Made by a program: the position numbers and the translations under genes. Below are positions 34,873 through 45,708 of a stretch of 64,000 nucleotides of DNA, one piece after another; the first letter of the stretch is position 1, and each line of letters begins with the position of its first letter. The stretch spans positions 2,504,769 through 2,568,768 of the forward strand of contig CM059624.1 of NCBI GenBank assembly GCA_030435675.1. The letters run 5' to 3'. Source of the DNA: Steinernema hermaphroditum. Its lineage: Eukaryota > Nematoda > Chromadorea > Rhabditida > Steinernematidae. The notes under the pieces were generated by a model. It saw nothing but the letters and a program-made list of their open reading frames with translations. It was not told where the DNA came from and did not search any database.

Positions 34873-35587
34873 AGCCGCGTTCACGAACCTCCCGACGCGA
34901 CGCGACACGACGCGACGCGACGCGACGCGACGTGAAATTCGTGAACGGGTGTTCACGAACGCGCCGACCGTCGGCCGACAGTCGGCCGACGCGGTATCGG
35001 CCGATCGTCGGCCGATGGTCGGCCGACGGTCGGCGCGTTCGTGAACACTCATGGTCGGCCGACGGTCGGCCGACGCAATTTTGCCTTATGATCGAAAATA
35101 TCAAAACGGTTTGAAATTCTCGGCGGATGCCTTGTGCGAGGTCTGAATTTTTTGATGTCTACAGGTTGCCCATGGTGCTTAGACACCGATTTTCAGGTCG
35201 GTACGAATTTTTCGGTTGGCGACGCTGGTCATCGACGTGCTTATAGCCATGCCTATCCGCGCTAGGGAATGGCTCATGTTTAAGTGGATTTAAGCCGTGT
35301 TTTGTCATGGTTGTCAACTGTGACCTGTTCTAGGAACATTCGCAGGTTCGGCCGGGCCACAATTAGGAAACGTCGCATGTTCGTACCCATCTGTGAAGAT
35401 TTCGGAAAGGTGATTTTAGATCACAATGTGCGCCTGAAACGGGGATTTTGCTCCCATTTGATGCATATGGCGCCTGCTTTTGGCTCACTTTGAAGCTGGC
35501 AGTGTTTCTACGGCGAATTTTTCGCGTGAATGCGCGAAATACGGGTCTTTGCGTTACTACTCACTGATTTTTACAGGTTTATTCGTC

Positions 35588-36274
35588 ATGGAAGCGCGGC
35601 TTATCGAATTGATCCAGGAGAACGCTTTGCTGTATGACAAGAGGGACCCGTTCTACAATTGCGATAAGCAACGGGAGAAGACTTGGATCGAGATTGCGGA
35701 GAAGTTGTCAAAAGAATTCCCCGAGGAAAAGCACGCCGTCAAGGATGTGAAGACGCGTTGGTCGAGTTTGAGAACGGTGTATTCGAGGAAGAAGAAACCG
35801 TCGACCGGAAGTTGCAGCCAGCAAGCAAATTGGGTCTTTTTCGACTCTATGCGGTTCCTCGACAGCTACACCGACGATCGAAAAACGTAAGGTTTAGGAA
35901 TTCCCCGAAGCTGTTAAGCTCGTCTAAAAGTTTGTCTTTTCAGCGTGAACAGCATGAACGCGCCCGATGGATTTGAAGACGACGACGGATATGAATGCAA
36001 GAAGGAAATGTGCGCCAGTCCGACAGACATTTGGATCGATGCCGAAGAGTCTCCACCGCCGCCAGTCCAGAAGCGCAAGCGCAAGAAGAACGAGGTGGAT
36101 CCCACGTCGCAAGCCATTATGAATCTCGTTGAAGCGTCCAACAAACAACTTGATGATCTGCAACATTGCCGAAACTATCATTTCGCAATGGAAATGGCCC
36201 AAATCTTGGATGCCTTGCCCGAAAACGTGCAAATGGAAAAGAAAAAGCGCATATCGTACATACTTTATGAGTAA
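35588..36274 (+). CDS. Harbinger accessory protein with MADF domain
   Basis: Exons 35588-35886 and 35944-36274 give 209 aa. Residues ~1-90 match a MADF (Myb/SANT-like in Adf-1) domain: LIELIQENALLYDKRDPFY, WIEIAEKL, VKDVKTRWSSLRTVYSR. The second part has an acidic segment, SPPPPVQKRKRKK as a likely nuclear signal, and a C-terminal helix. In PIF/Harbinger transposons such a protein binds the termini and carries the nuclease to the nucleus and DNA. The start is the first ATG after a TTTACAG site at 35576. The nuclease gene follows about 150 bp downstream in the same orientation. Confidence 0.9.
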
Positions 36275-36428
36275 CTCTTGTTGTTTTGTTGCGCTTTTCC
36301 TGCATATCCACCATTAGTTGATACGAATTTTGACCATGTTTCATTTGTTGTTGAGTTTATCTACTCGTGGCTACCGTTGCGCGGTTTACTGTGGTTTCGA
36401 GGACTACCCTAATCCAACAAATTTCAGA

Positions 36429-37744
36429 ATGGTTCTTATCTGTCGAGAGGCGCATGCATTGGTTGTCAGAAGAAATGCTTTGCTCCTATTAATGATGAGG
36501 CAACGTCGTGCGCTGCGCAAACTGAAGGACATCCACAAACGTCGCAATCAGTTTGGCCAGTACGCGAAACTGTTCAACGAACTGAGAAGTGATGAAAAGT
36601 CCTTCAAGGAGTACACCCGAATGAAGCCGAGGACATTTTATAAACTTCTGCATCTCGTGGAGCCGTTTCTGGAGCCCAAGAAGAAGAAGACAACGGGAAT
36701 CGTTGCTGAGCATATGCTTGTTGTCACATTGCGCTATTTGGCGACAGGGAACAGCTTCCACTCGCTTCACTTCGCTTTCCGCATGGGAGTGTAAGTTGTA
36801 ACTGTTATATGACCGATTTCTACGACGTATGCTACAGATCGACAGTTTCGAAGGTTGTCAAGAAGACATGTGATGCTTTGCACAAAGCTCTCAAGAACAA
36901 CATCGGCTTACCCAAATCACCAAACGGATGGCTGGAACTAAGCGAAGCCTTCGAACGAGAATGGAACTTCCCCCATGTACTAGGTGTTGTTACTTTTGCA
37001 GAACATACGAATTATGAACAGGCTTTAGGTGCCATCGATGGTAAACACATTCGAATTCAAAAGCCATCGAGGTCAGGAAGCCTCTTCTTCAACTACAAGC
37101 ACTTCTTTTCAACGGTCCTGCTCGGCATCTGCGATGCAGACTATCGATTCCTCTATTACGACATCGGGAACTACGGTCATCATCATGATAGCCACGTTCT
37201 CGAATCAAGCTCGTTCGGAAGAAGCCTTCAAGAAGGAAGTTTCCAGTTTCCGGAAGATAGTTACCTGACGGGAACCGAAGTCCTATTGCCCTACTTCTTC
37301 CTCGGCGATGCTGGCTTTCCGTTGCAAGAACGTCTTCAGAAGCCATTCACCGGAACCACATCGAAGATCCAGGCTACTTTCAATTATCGTCTGTCGCGGG
37401 CAAGACGCGTCATAGAAGATGCTTTTGGAATACTGGCTACGCGATGGCGGATTCTATTGAAGGACATCGAAACGTCCACACCCTTGGCCGATTCAATTGT
37501 TCGTGCATGCCTGCATCTGCACAACTTTTTGTCTGACGAAGAACCATTCGCCAGACGCAGACACAACGAAAACGGAGTTGATCCTGAACGCTTCGTTCAG
37601 GCCCGCATGCAATCAGCACCTGTTCATCCCGCCCGAAGTCAGAACTCGACGACTTATGCAAAGAATGTGCGAAGAAAGCTAGCCGTGTACTTCCGGCGAC
37701 AAGGACGTGTTCCATGGCAACATCGTGCAAGGAGGTCTTACTAG
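36429..37744 (+). CDS. Harbinger DDE transposase (HARBI1-like, DDE_Tnp_4)
   Basis: Exons 36429-36790, 36838-36983 and 37029-37744 give 407 aa. The start ATG lies one base after ATTTCAG. The acid triad is readable: D in GAIDGKH, D in FLGDAGFPLQE, E in ARRVIEDAFGILATRWR. The N-terminal half is basic and helical (RQRRALRKLKDIHKRRNQFG), with FKEYTRMKPRTFYKLL typical of the family. The protein cuts at element ends with the MADF partner. No frameshift or stop interrupts it, so the element may still be active or be recently arrived. Confidence 0.93.
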
Positions 37745-37835
37745 ATTGTATGTTGAATTTGTTGCCATATGAATTTGTTGCTTAACTTTCGTACCTCCTT
37801 AGTGCTGTTTTCATATCACTCCTGAACACGGCACC

Positions 37836-37941
37836 CCTGAACGCTCAATAATTACGGTAGCTCATTATTTTTCTTTTCTCAAATCCCATTGTCGAAGAAA
37901 AAGGAAAAATAAGCAGCTACCGTAGTTATTGAGCGTTCAGG
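37836..37941. repeat. Nested inverted repeat inside the transposon
   Basis: CCTGAACGCTCAATAATTAC at 37836 is repeated inverted, ending at 37941. The arms are ~27 bp and nearly perfect, with a 52-bp centre. It lies between the transposase stop codon and the right subterminal repeats and may be a MITE inserted into the element or a hairpin belonging to it. Confidence 0.85.
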
Positions 37942-38357
37942 GCAAAACTGCCGGTGCCACTGAGTGCGCATCGGATTTTTCTCTCGTCGTCTGCGCTCGC
38001 GTCATACCGCTCCCTGCGAACAGTCGCAATTTTGCCTAGTATATATTGCGGCCGGCCAGTAACAGCTATGGTTCGGCTCGTGATGGGTGTGAGCCGACCG
38101 TCGCGTCGTGACCCGTTCACGAACGCGAAAGTGGCCCGACGCGACGGTCGGCCGACGTCGGCTCATGTCGCGTCGCGTCGTGTCGGCGCGTTCGTGAACA
38201 CCGATTTATATACCAAGCGACGAACATGAGTAAGCACGCGCCGGTAAAAACAAAACGAAAGAAATGACGTGTTGCGCCAGGGTGATCGCGACAGGACCAT
38301 GTTTTCGGCTTCGCCGCGGTGCTTTATTTCTTCATTCAATTCAATTCATGGCCGTCC

Positions 38358-38552
38358 GGCAGGACTCGATTCGGGCTCGAGTCCGGATTCGATTTGGACT
38401 CGAGTCCCGAGTCCGGACTCGATGTTATTGGCGCCATCGAGTCCGAGTCCGAGTCCGGACTCGACCCTCAAAATGGTGTCGAGTCCGAGTCCGAGTCCAT
38501 CGAGTCCGAGTCCGGACTCGAGTCCGCGGACTCGAGCCCGGACTCGTTCCGA
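38358..38552. repeat. GAGTCC-rich array (right)
   Basis: GAGTCC/GGACTC units are arranged in both directions, with TCCGATCTCTGG beside them at about 38548. That flank is the inverse of the one at the left array (33.96 kb). The array ends about 150 bp before the start codon at 38701. Confidence 0.85.
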
Positions 38553-38700
38553 TCTCTGGCCAAACCACACATTTTCAGACCGATTGTCTGGACGAGTCTG
38601 CAGAAGGACAAGCGCACTTCTCTAGACAGGGCGATGACAGTCGCAGTCGGCGCTTGTCGCCCCTCATTCAGTCATCATTTCACCCTTGGAAGCAGTCGAA

Positions 38701-40358
38701 ATGTTGGTCGTTCTCCTTCCGCTGCTGCTGCTGCTAGCCGCTGCTCACGTCAATGCCTCAAGGGTACGTGCTACATTTACCATCACCATCGACACGGTAG
38801 CGATTATTTCAGAGTCAGCTCAATGATGGCGATAGTATTCCCGACGTTGCTCCACCTCTTGACCCGGAGAGGATTCGTGAGACGTTCATCAACCTGGGCA
38901 GCGACGATAACCCGAAGACCTCATTCATCAAGCTGCTCTTCACCGGCGCCAAGTATGTGAAGCAGTGCGACAACGTGAAGAAACCCGTCGTGCTTCCCGT
39001 CTACTACACATACGGACAGCGTGTTGATTTGCCCTGTGTCACTTGTATGCGACACAACATCCACAATGGCAAAATGCGGCACTGGATGTTTTTACGTCTT
39101 AACGACCATATCGATTCTGTGGACGAAACGAACAGTAACTACTTCTTCAGTACGCTCGAAAGATATATGAAAGGCAGCACGGTTCGTTTAGTTTTTTTGC
39201 ACAACTACCACTTACTTCATTCTTTCAGAAACACATTGAAATGACAGACCTTTTCGATATAATAGAAGGTGATATCGGCAAGCAGAAGGGATATAACACG
39301 GAGTATTTCCAACGCGATGGCCGCTTGATAATCGTTGGGACGGGACTTGAAGCTGCCGGTCTTTATTGGTGCACCGATGAAGATACCAACAACTATCAGC
39401 AGTTTTTGTACTTCCTCGTTCCGAGCGGTCGATACGTTCGTAAGTTTTTTGTATACATTTTTGGGAAGATATGGGGAAGCTGTTTTCCTCTTTTCCTCAT
39501 CCATTTTAGCTCCGATGATCACACCTCATTTCAGAATCTGAAAACGGCGACAAAAGTGAAGAAATTTTAAACGAAAAGGCTGCTGAAACATTCCCTAAGA
39601 TCCCTCACTGGCGACAAAACATTGCTTGGGACCTGAAACATTGGAATAGTATCCCCGCGCTTCTATACGACGACACGAAATTTGGATGCCAGAATACCAC
39701 GGAAGGATGTTTGAAATATGTAAGCCTTACACGGCTATTGTTCGTTATCATGTAACTCATTTGAGATTCCGCATAGAAAGGATAGCCCAGCGCCGGAAAC
39801 GAAGTTGCGCGTCATCTTAGGCAAAGGTAGCTTCATGGAAGACACCAACTTGCACACCTACGTGCAGTGGTCCCCGTGGAGTTCGTGCAAACGACCGGAG
39901 CAGACTGTTCGAACAAGAGTTGGCCACTGCATGTTCAACTTCGCGAATACCGACGAGTCCAAAAGTTCGCAATTATTTATGCCAGAGGATGGAAAGCAGA
40001 GTTTGCCGGATATATCCAATCTGTTCGAGTTAACACGTCAATACGGATTACGGATGCACAGGTTAACGTTGCTTAATTTTGATGCTCATGTAATGTTTCT
40101 TGATTCAGTGGTGCAATCGACTACAGAAGGTTAACGGAATTGAACGTGAAACGCCTCTTCATCGGCACATTCGGTATTAAAGTCGACGACGCGGATCGGG
40201 CGAACTTCCACCGATGTTACCATATGAACGCGGACGCCACAGAGTTGAAGGACATCACCGGCAAAACAGAAGGAAACAACGTTATCACGCTCGTCGGAAG
40301 GCCTCTTTTCGAAAATGAGCCATGTCCGCCGAAGACAGAGGAAGAGTATAAGATTTGA
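38701..40358 (+). CDS. Secreted Ig-like protein, FAM187-like
   Basis: Six exons are proposed: 38701-38763, 38813-39181, 39229-39439, 39535-39719, 39781-40061 and 40109-40358, giving 452 aa in frame. The start MLVVLLPLLLLLAAAHVNA is a signal peptide. An Ig-like fold is suggested by LPCVTCMR and, ~100 residues on, TGLEAAGLYWC (the D/E-x-G-x-Y-x-C pattern). A later segment, YVQWSPWSSCKRPEQTVRTR followed by VGHC, is thrombospondin-like and resembles FAM187 proteins. No C-terminal membrane helix is visible, so it is probably secreted. The function is not known; a cell-surface recognition role is a guess. Confidence 0.8.
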
Positions 40359-40682
40359 TGTTATGGCTGTACTGTATGCGTTCATGTATGTGATTTATTC
40401 ATAAGCTTTTCTATTTAATATATCAGTCAGGGGTGCGTAAAGAGTGAGCGAATGCGGGGGAGGGGTTACCATTCATAAGTAACCGTCTGTGCGGAGCGGT
40501 GCGATTTTTATTTTCGACCACCTTTGTTCACCCCTGATGTCAGTGTGCTTTCAGGACATATGGATTGATGTAGGCTACGTCATTTTTCTTTTATTGACAT
40601 CGGGGTTGTGAATTTTAAATTAATTATCTATGGGATTCGATTTTTCAATAACCAGACTTAACAATTAGCACTTGTGGTACAA

Positions 40683-43600
40683 CTAATTCTTCTCCTTTTC
40701 TTTGAACGACGCCGATAACGTGTCGGCACCGGCAGAGGGGAGTTCGACGACTGGCTTCGGCCATGGGTAGGTGGCCAGAAGCGATTTGAAGCGTTCGATG
40801 TCCTTTACTGCGGTACCGCCGCGTTCCTCTGTGACCGTCTTTCCGTTATCTTCCGGAACGGCGCCTTTAACGGTGGAGCGAACGCGCACGGACAGCTTCT
40901 GGCGCTTGTCCGAGTCGGCCATGATCTTGTCATCGTAGAATTTCAGTAGTTCGTCTTTGGTGATCTTGCGAAGATCCTCGACTTCGATCTCGGCTGAAAG
41001 CGAAGAAGTTTAATGATAAGAAGTGGTTCTTACAGCGATTGAAGGAGTACTGACGGCCTTCGATCTCGTGCCAGTAGCGATTGGACAGAGCTCTGAGGGT
41101 CTTCGGCTTTTCCAGGCGTCGATTGGCCAGGGCGTTAACGTTACGCTGATAGTCTTCGTCCTTCATCTCGACGATATTGTTCTGAAGTGGGGGCATTGAT
41201 CAGAATCAGTCAAGGGTGGCATAGACTCAAAATTGAGATCAAGGGTCATCAGATATAAGCATAAAACTCACCCTGAAGTTCTTCAAGAACGCCTCGATAC
41301 GCTCCTCCATAAACTTCGGATCGTAACTGCCCTGAACGATGATTTCCAAGCTCTGTGCGCCGTTAGCTCGTCGAGCGCCAGTGTGCACGATGTATCCAAG
41401 CTGTTCGGTGGTCCTCAAAACAGTATAAGCAGGCTCGTTGGCGATCTGCACGAGCAGCTCCAGCAGCATGTTGTTTCGCGTGGCCTGCGTGCCAGTTTGG
41501 AGGACGAAGTCGATGCAAGAGTTGGCGTGTGTTCCCTGGTCATGGTCGTAGATATGCGACGTTCCCTCCTCGATTTTCATCTCGCGAATCAGCTCCATTT
41601 CGTTGGAGAAGAGTGGTCTGACGAAGGAGTTGTTCTCGTGCACGACGTCGAGGAGTTCGGTGGTCAAACTTTTGGCTTCCTTAAAGACAAACTATTACGG
41701 TATTTTAGGCGTTTAGACTTACGTCTTCGCTGAGGTTTCCATGGACGAACACCTCCAAGTGCAGCGCCCTCCAGATCTGCGGGATGAAGTCGTTGATCAT
41801 GTCGAGATTGACGATGTCGGCCATGGCCAAGAGCTGTGGCTTCGTCCAGCCCTTCTCGGTCAAAAGCAGGTTCAGGTAGTACTGACTTTGAGTGTACGGC
41901 TGTCCCTGCTCGAAGTTCTTGAGATTCCTGACAAGACGGTCCATCATGAGGTCATAGCGCTTTTGGTCGGCCTTGTAGGAGACGAGATTTCTGACGAGGT
42001 CGGCGACGAAGACGTGCAGCTTCTCGTCGTAGCCGGCGAAGTTGAGCCGGAGACCCTTCATGGTGATATCGACAGATTCCTTCATTCCAGCAAGGATTGG
42101 ATTGTAGACCTCCTCGGCGATGGCATCCTAAATTCTGCGATGATAAGGGGGTGTGAGAGAAGGGGGATACCTCAAAGCACATGATGTACATAGCTGACAG
42201 GAAGGTGTTCAACGGATCGGCGGCCATCTTCGGGAGAGTGAAAGAGAGGTGAACTTGAGCCTTCGGGAGCTTGAATTCGTCGTCTTGGAGGTACCATACG
42301 CGAGCGATCTTATCATCACGGACCAGCCGGGGCTTCTCTCTATAGAGAAAAGATGAAAATCTGGTATATTCTTCTTGACTTACACTTTAACTTCCTCTCT
42401 GGCTCGAAGATCGAACTTTGACGGGATGTACTCGTTCTTTTCTGGCAGATAGAGACCCTCATGAGGAGTCACCAACGCCTTCTCCCACTTCTCGATCGTC
42501 GCCTCGCACAGCTTCGACTTCTTGTACTCCGTACCGTAGTGCGGCTCTTTGGTCAGGTTGCCCAGATCGGCGGTTTTCTTTGAGATTACATAGTAGTTCA
42601 TGTTGTGAGGGGTCAGCTGGCCGACGAGCTTCTCAATCAGCGCAGGGTCGTACTTCTCCACCAGATGGTTGTGGCTCAAGACGTCTTCGAAAGGAACGTC
42701 TTGGAGCGTGCCGGACAGCGAGGTGACGTAGTTCAGCGGGCTCTCCTTGTCCTTGAAGCGGAAACGGATCTCGCCCAATCCGGCGATCTCGTCCTGGATC
42801 CATTTTTGGGCGCCGGCCGACTTCACCGTTCCGATCTCGTGGAAGATCAGTTCGATCACCTCTTCGGCGTGCTTCAGACCCTCTTCGCTGAGCTCGATTT
42901 GGACGTCGAAGAAGCCGATGCCACGGGCGACGGTGCGCGGGCCGGCCGAGAGGCCAGTTGCCCATCCGCGGCGTTTGAGCTCGGAAAGGAGGGATCCTTT
43001 GCCTTCATGACCAATCAGATGAGCTGAAAAAGAGTGGATATAGTCGGAGTTCAGAAGGTCTAGGCGCTTAGGCTGGCTTAGACCCCCCCCCTTGAGTTCG
43101 ATTTGGACCTCAAAGAAGGCTACGATACAGGCCACGGTGCGCTCGGAAAGCAGGGATCCACTAGCCAGTTTGGCTCCTCAGTTCTCCATGTCTTTACCCC
43201 AAATTCTATAAGCCACTGCCATCTCAATGTATCCACTCAACTTACACACGTAATTTCCCGGCTGGAACTTGTAGTACTGTTTGTAATCATCGACAGCGAA
43301 AACGAGGTGCAGCTGCCTGATATCCTTCACAGGCACAACATCGATTCTCCAGCCGAGCTCCTCTGGTCCGTAGCAGTGCTCGTCCCAGTGCTTCGGCTTG
43401 ATGTTCTTGTTTTCGATGTCGCCGAAGTTCAGGCTCATGGCCATCTTCTCCAGCTCGTCGAGAGACTCCTTTCCCAGGATGCAGCAGGCCATGCTAGAGA
43501 ACTGGTCTTTAGGTAGTGCTACTTCAGAGGGGCTCACATATTGGATGAGTAGTAGGTACTGTGGAACTTCAACAGCTGATCTCTGACGTTGATTCCTTTC

Positions 43601-45708
43601 GACGCCGGAATCTCCATGAGCGTTTGAACGTTTCCAGTGCCGAACTTTCCGTAGTCATGGCCTGGTTTGGACAGCGATCTTTCAAGCTGGATAGCCCTCC
43701 AGGCGTCGTGTTGCACGTTGTTGGTGTGCTCCGAGTTGACGGCGTTTACTTCGCGTTCAGTGGCGCTCTCGGTGAAAAGCGGGGCGACGAAGAACTGGTT
43801 GAAGCGATCCATGGCTTCCTGGAAAAGGGCATGTAAAGACAGAACAGGGAAAGTAGAACGCCTACGGGAAGGTGCTCAGGAGCAACATCGAAGTGGTAGT
43901 TGGTAGACTCTGAGGCAGTGAAGGCGTTGGATGTGCCACCGCTGTGCGAGATGAAGGCGGAATAGCCATTCTCGTCGGGGTACTTCTTCGTGCCCAGGAA
44001 GAGCATGTGTTCGCAGAAGTGTGCCAAGCCAGGGAGTTCTTTGGGGTCCATCAAGTGGCCTGGAATATGGAGTGTTAGTCTTCCGTCACTTGTACTCTTT
44101 TATAGAAATGTCCGTCCTGTTGAATACAGTTCTGATTTTGAAAGGTCGTGTCTAATCTAGAGTTTGGAAACACCTCGAATCGAACTCGAATTCGAGAACA
44201 CCCTGGGTTGCTTGATTCAACAAGCTCAACATGAGCTTTAGAAGTGTTATCCCTGTTACCCAGTCGCACGGTCCCTATCAGAACGACTGCTGAACTCAGG
44301 TAAGCGATGTCTGGATCCTCATCTCCATGGCCTTCATCTTCGCCTCCCTCATCGAACTGACCGTGGTCGGCTACCTCGTCAGAAACGGGAAGTGAGTGCC
44401 TCTTGCGCCCCGATCCCCATCGCCGATTCAGGTGCTCTCTGCCCCAACTGGACGGCGACCAAGCTAGATACGGTCACGATCCCGGGTGCTACGCTCAGCA
44501 GACAGCCGCTTTCCAATATTCTTTTCGCCTTATCTTGTAGTGCTTGTCTTCCTTGGGTAGGCCCTCCCCGACGCTCCCTAATAAACTGTATCGGAGCGGC
44601 TGTACTCCTACGGATGAAGCGGCTACGCTGTGATATTCGAGTACAGTTACAACTACCCACAGCTCACCAAGTGCACTAAATTTGAGCGAAATCGACGGGG
44701 ATCATGAAATCAGGGTCATGTTGTGGCCTTTCCTTGTCATATAAAGCTACTAGACTTTGATATTCGTCTTTCTTGTACTACAGGAAGTGTCACCTCCTAA
44801 GCAGGGATGAGCGGAACGTCGGTTTCGATCCCAAAATCAAGAGTTCAGATTCTACACACCCCTACTCCTGAGAACACAATCGTTTGGCCTTTAGAATTTG
44901 GCCGCAGTGAACCCATGGGAAAATGGGCCCCATGTTCTATTTCCCCCTTGGACGCACAGCGCACCGAGCACCATGACAACCCACTATGTTTACTCCTTCA
45001 AGTGGAAATACGAATGTTCTACTAACCGTTGTTCGTAGAATAGGCGCTCACAAGCGTCGAAGATTAAAGCCCGTCACGTAAAGCAAATGAGCTTACCGAT
45101 GTTTACATCAAGAGACGCGGCGCTTTTATCTGCAGCAGGATCGGACACCAAAAGGATTTTGATTCCATTGGACAGCTCGAGGCCTCGGTACTGAAACAAA
45201 CAGACGATTAGTGATGTTTGAAAAGTCGGATGAGGATGCGCTCTGTTATTACTCAGTGTCTCTCAACTACATTTGGTTCATCATGTTTTGCGTCCGTTAT
45301 TAATCCTACTTCGCTACAAAAGCGAAGTAAGACAACAAACACCACCGAGAATTAGAAGCATTTCTAACAGATTAGAAGTTGCACCTTATGGTAGCGGGTA
45401 GGGACCGAGAACACCGCACCGAGACCGAGATTTTGAGACAGAACGACCAGGAACCAGTCAAAAGATCCACTCATAAACAGGGCTTTGTACGTCCTATTCT
45501 CGTATGTTCTTTTATGGGTTATGATCAGAGCCGATCAGTAAAGTAAGTAAGCTCTCAAAAATGGCATCAGGTGCAACTCTATGGACGCTATTTCAAGGGA
45601 ACGCCTAGAGTACGGCCTTCAGTATCTTCTTACCTCTCTCTTATCCGAAATCGACTTCTTGATATTGTCGAAACGCCTCAAAATAACGGTCGAAGACGAT
45701 GCGCTCAT
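40683..45708 (-). CDS. Insulin-degrading enzyme (insulysin, M16A)
   Basis: Eleven exons are proposed: 45708-45634, 45190-45097, 44059-43866, 43818-43538, 43493-43246, 43023-42384, 42339-42171, 42127-41723, 41679-41272, 41181-41034 and 40993-40683. They give 990 aa in frame, against about 1019 in the human enzyme. The zinc site HFCEH is in exon 3 with downstream glutamates in NAVNSEH. Other conserved segments are [55 protein letters not shown], and in the C-terminal half [13 protein letters not shown] and [10 protein letters not shown]. The enzyme degrades insulin-like and other short peptides inside the cell. The start follows a CTTTTCAG site 39 nt upstream, probably for the spliced leader. 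The gene converges with the Ig-like gene (325 bp apart). Confidence 0.96.
43092..43150 (-). pseudogene. Decayed partial copy of insulysin exon 6 in the preceding intron
   Basis: The minus strand reads GGATCCCTGCTTTCCGAGC then GCACCGTGG...CTTTGAGGTCCAAATCGAACTC. This matches the 5' part of exon 6 (GGATCCCTCCTTTCCGAGC ... CTTCGACGTCCAAATCGAGCTC) with about 50 bp deleted between the blocks. The encoded remnant [10 protein letters not shown] parallels [10 protein letters not shown] in the enzyme. A spliced product would lose frame, so it is a pseudo-exon. Confidence 0.8.
44300..44391 (+). pseudogene. Orphan exon of a Cys-loop channel (M3 segment)
   Basis: Between acceptor AACTCAG and donor GTGAGT, 92 nt on the plus strand encode [20 protein letters not shown] and [11 protein letters not shown]. 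This is the M3 helix and following loop of a pentameric ligand-gated channel, closest in style to the anion-channel (GABA/glutamate/amine-gated) group. It lies inside intron 2 of the insulysin gene on the opposite strand, and no other channel exon was recognised nearby. The splice sites are intact, so it could be a displaced exon rather than fully dead. Confidence 0.6.

Larger units (their letters stand above)
34873..38205 (+). mobile_element. PIF/Harbinger transposon, apparently complete
   Basis: The element is 3333 bp. Its ends are imperfect inverted repeats: AGCCGCGTTCACGAAC at the left and, inverted, ATCGGTGTTCACGAAC at the right. TTA flanks both sides (34870-34872 and 38206-38208), the target duplication known for this superfamily. 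Inside the termini are arrays of CGACG and palindromic GTCGGCCGAC units on both sides. It encodes the two proteins usual for PIF/Harbinger: a MADF DNA-binding protein and a DDE nuclease. Both frames are open after splicing. Confidence 0.93.

Noticed and set aside
42418..43027. Plus-strand frames of 102-140 aa across insulysin exon 6
   Set aside because: They are antisense to a well-supported exon and have no domain or splice structure of their own.
44240..44275. TTATCCCTGTTACCC resembling a homing-endonuclease site
   Set aside because: It only partly matches the I-SceI recognition sequence, and no intein or endonuclease gene is nearby.
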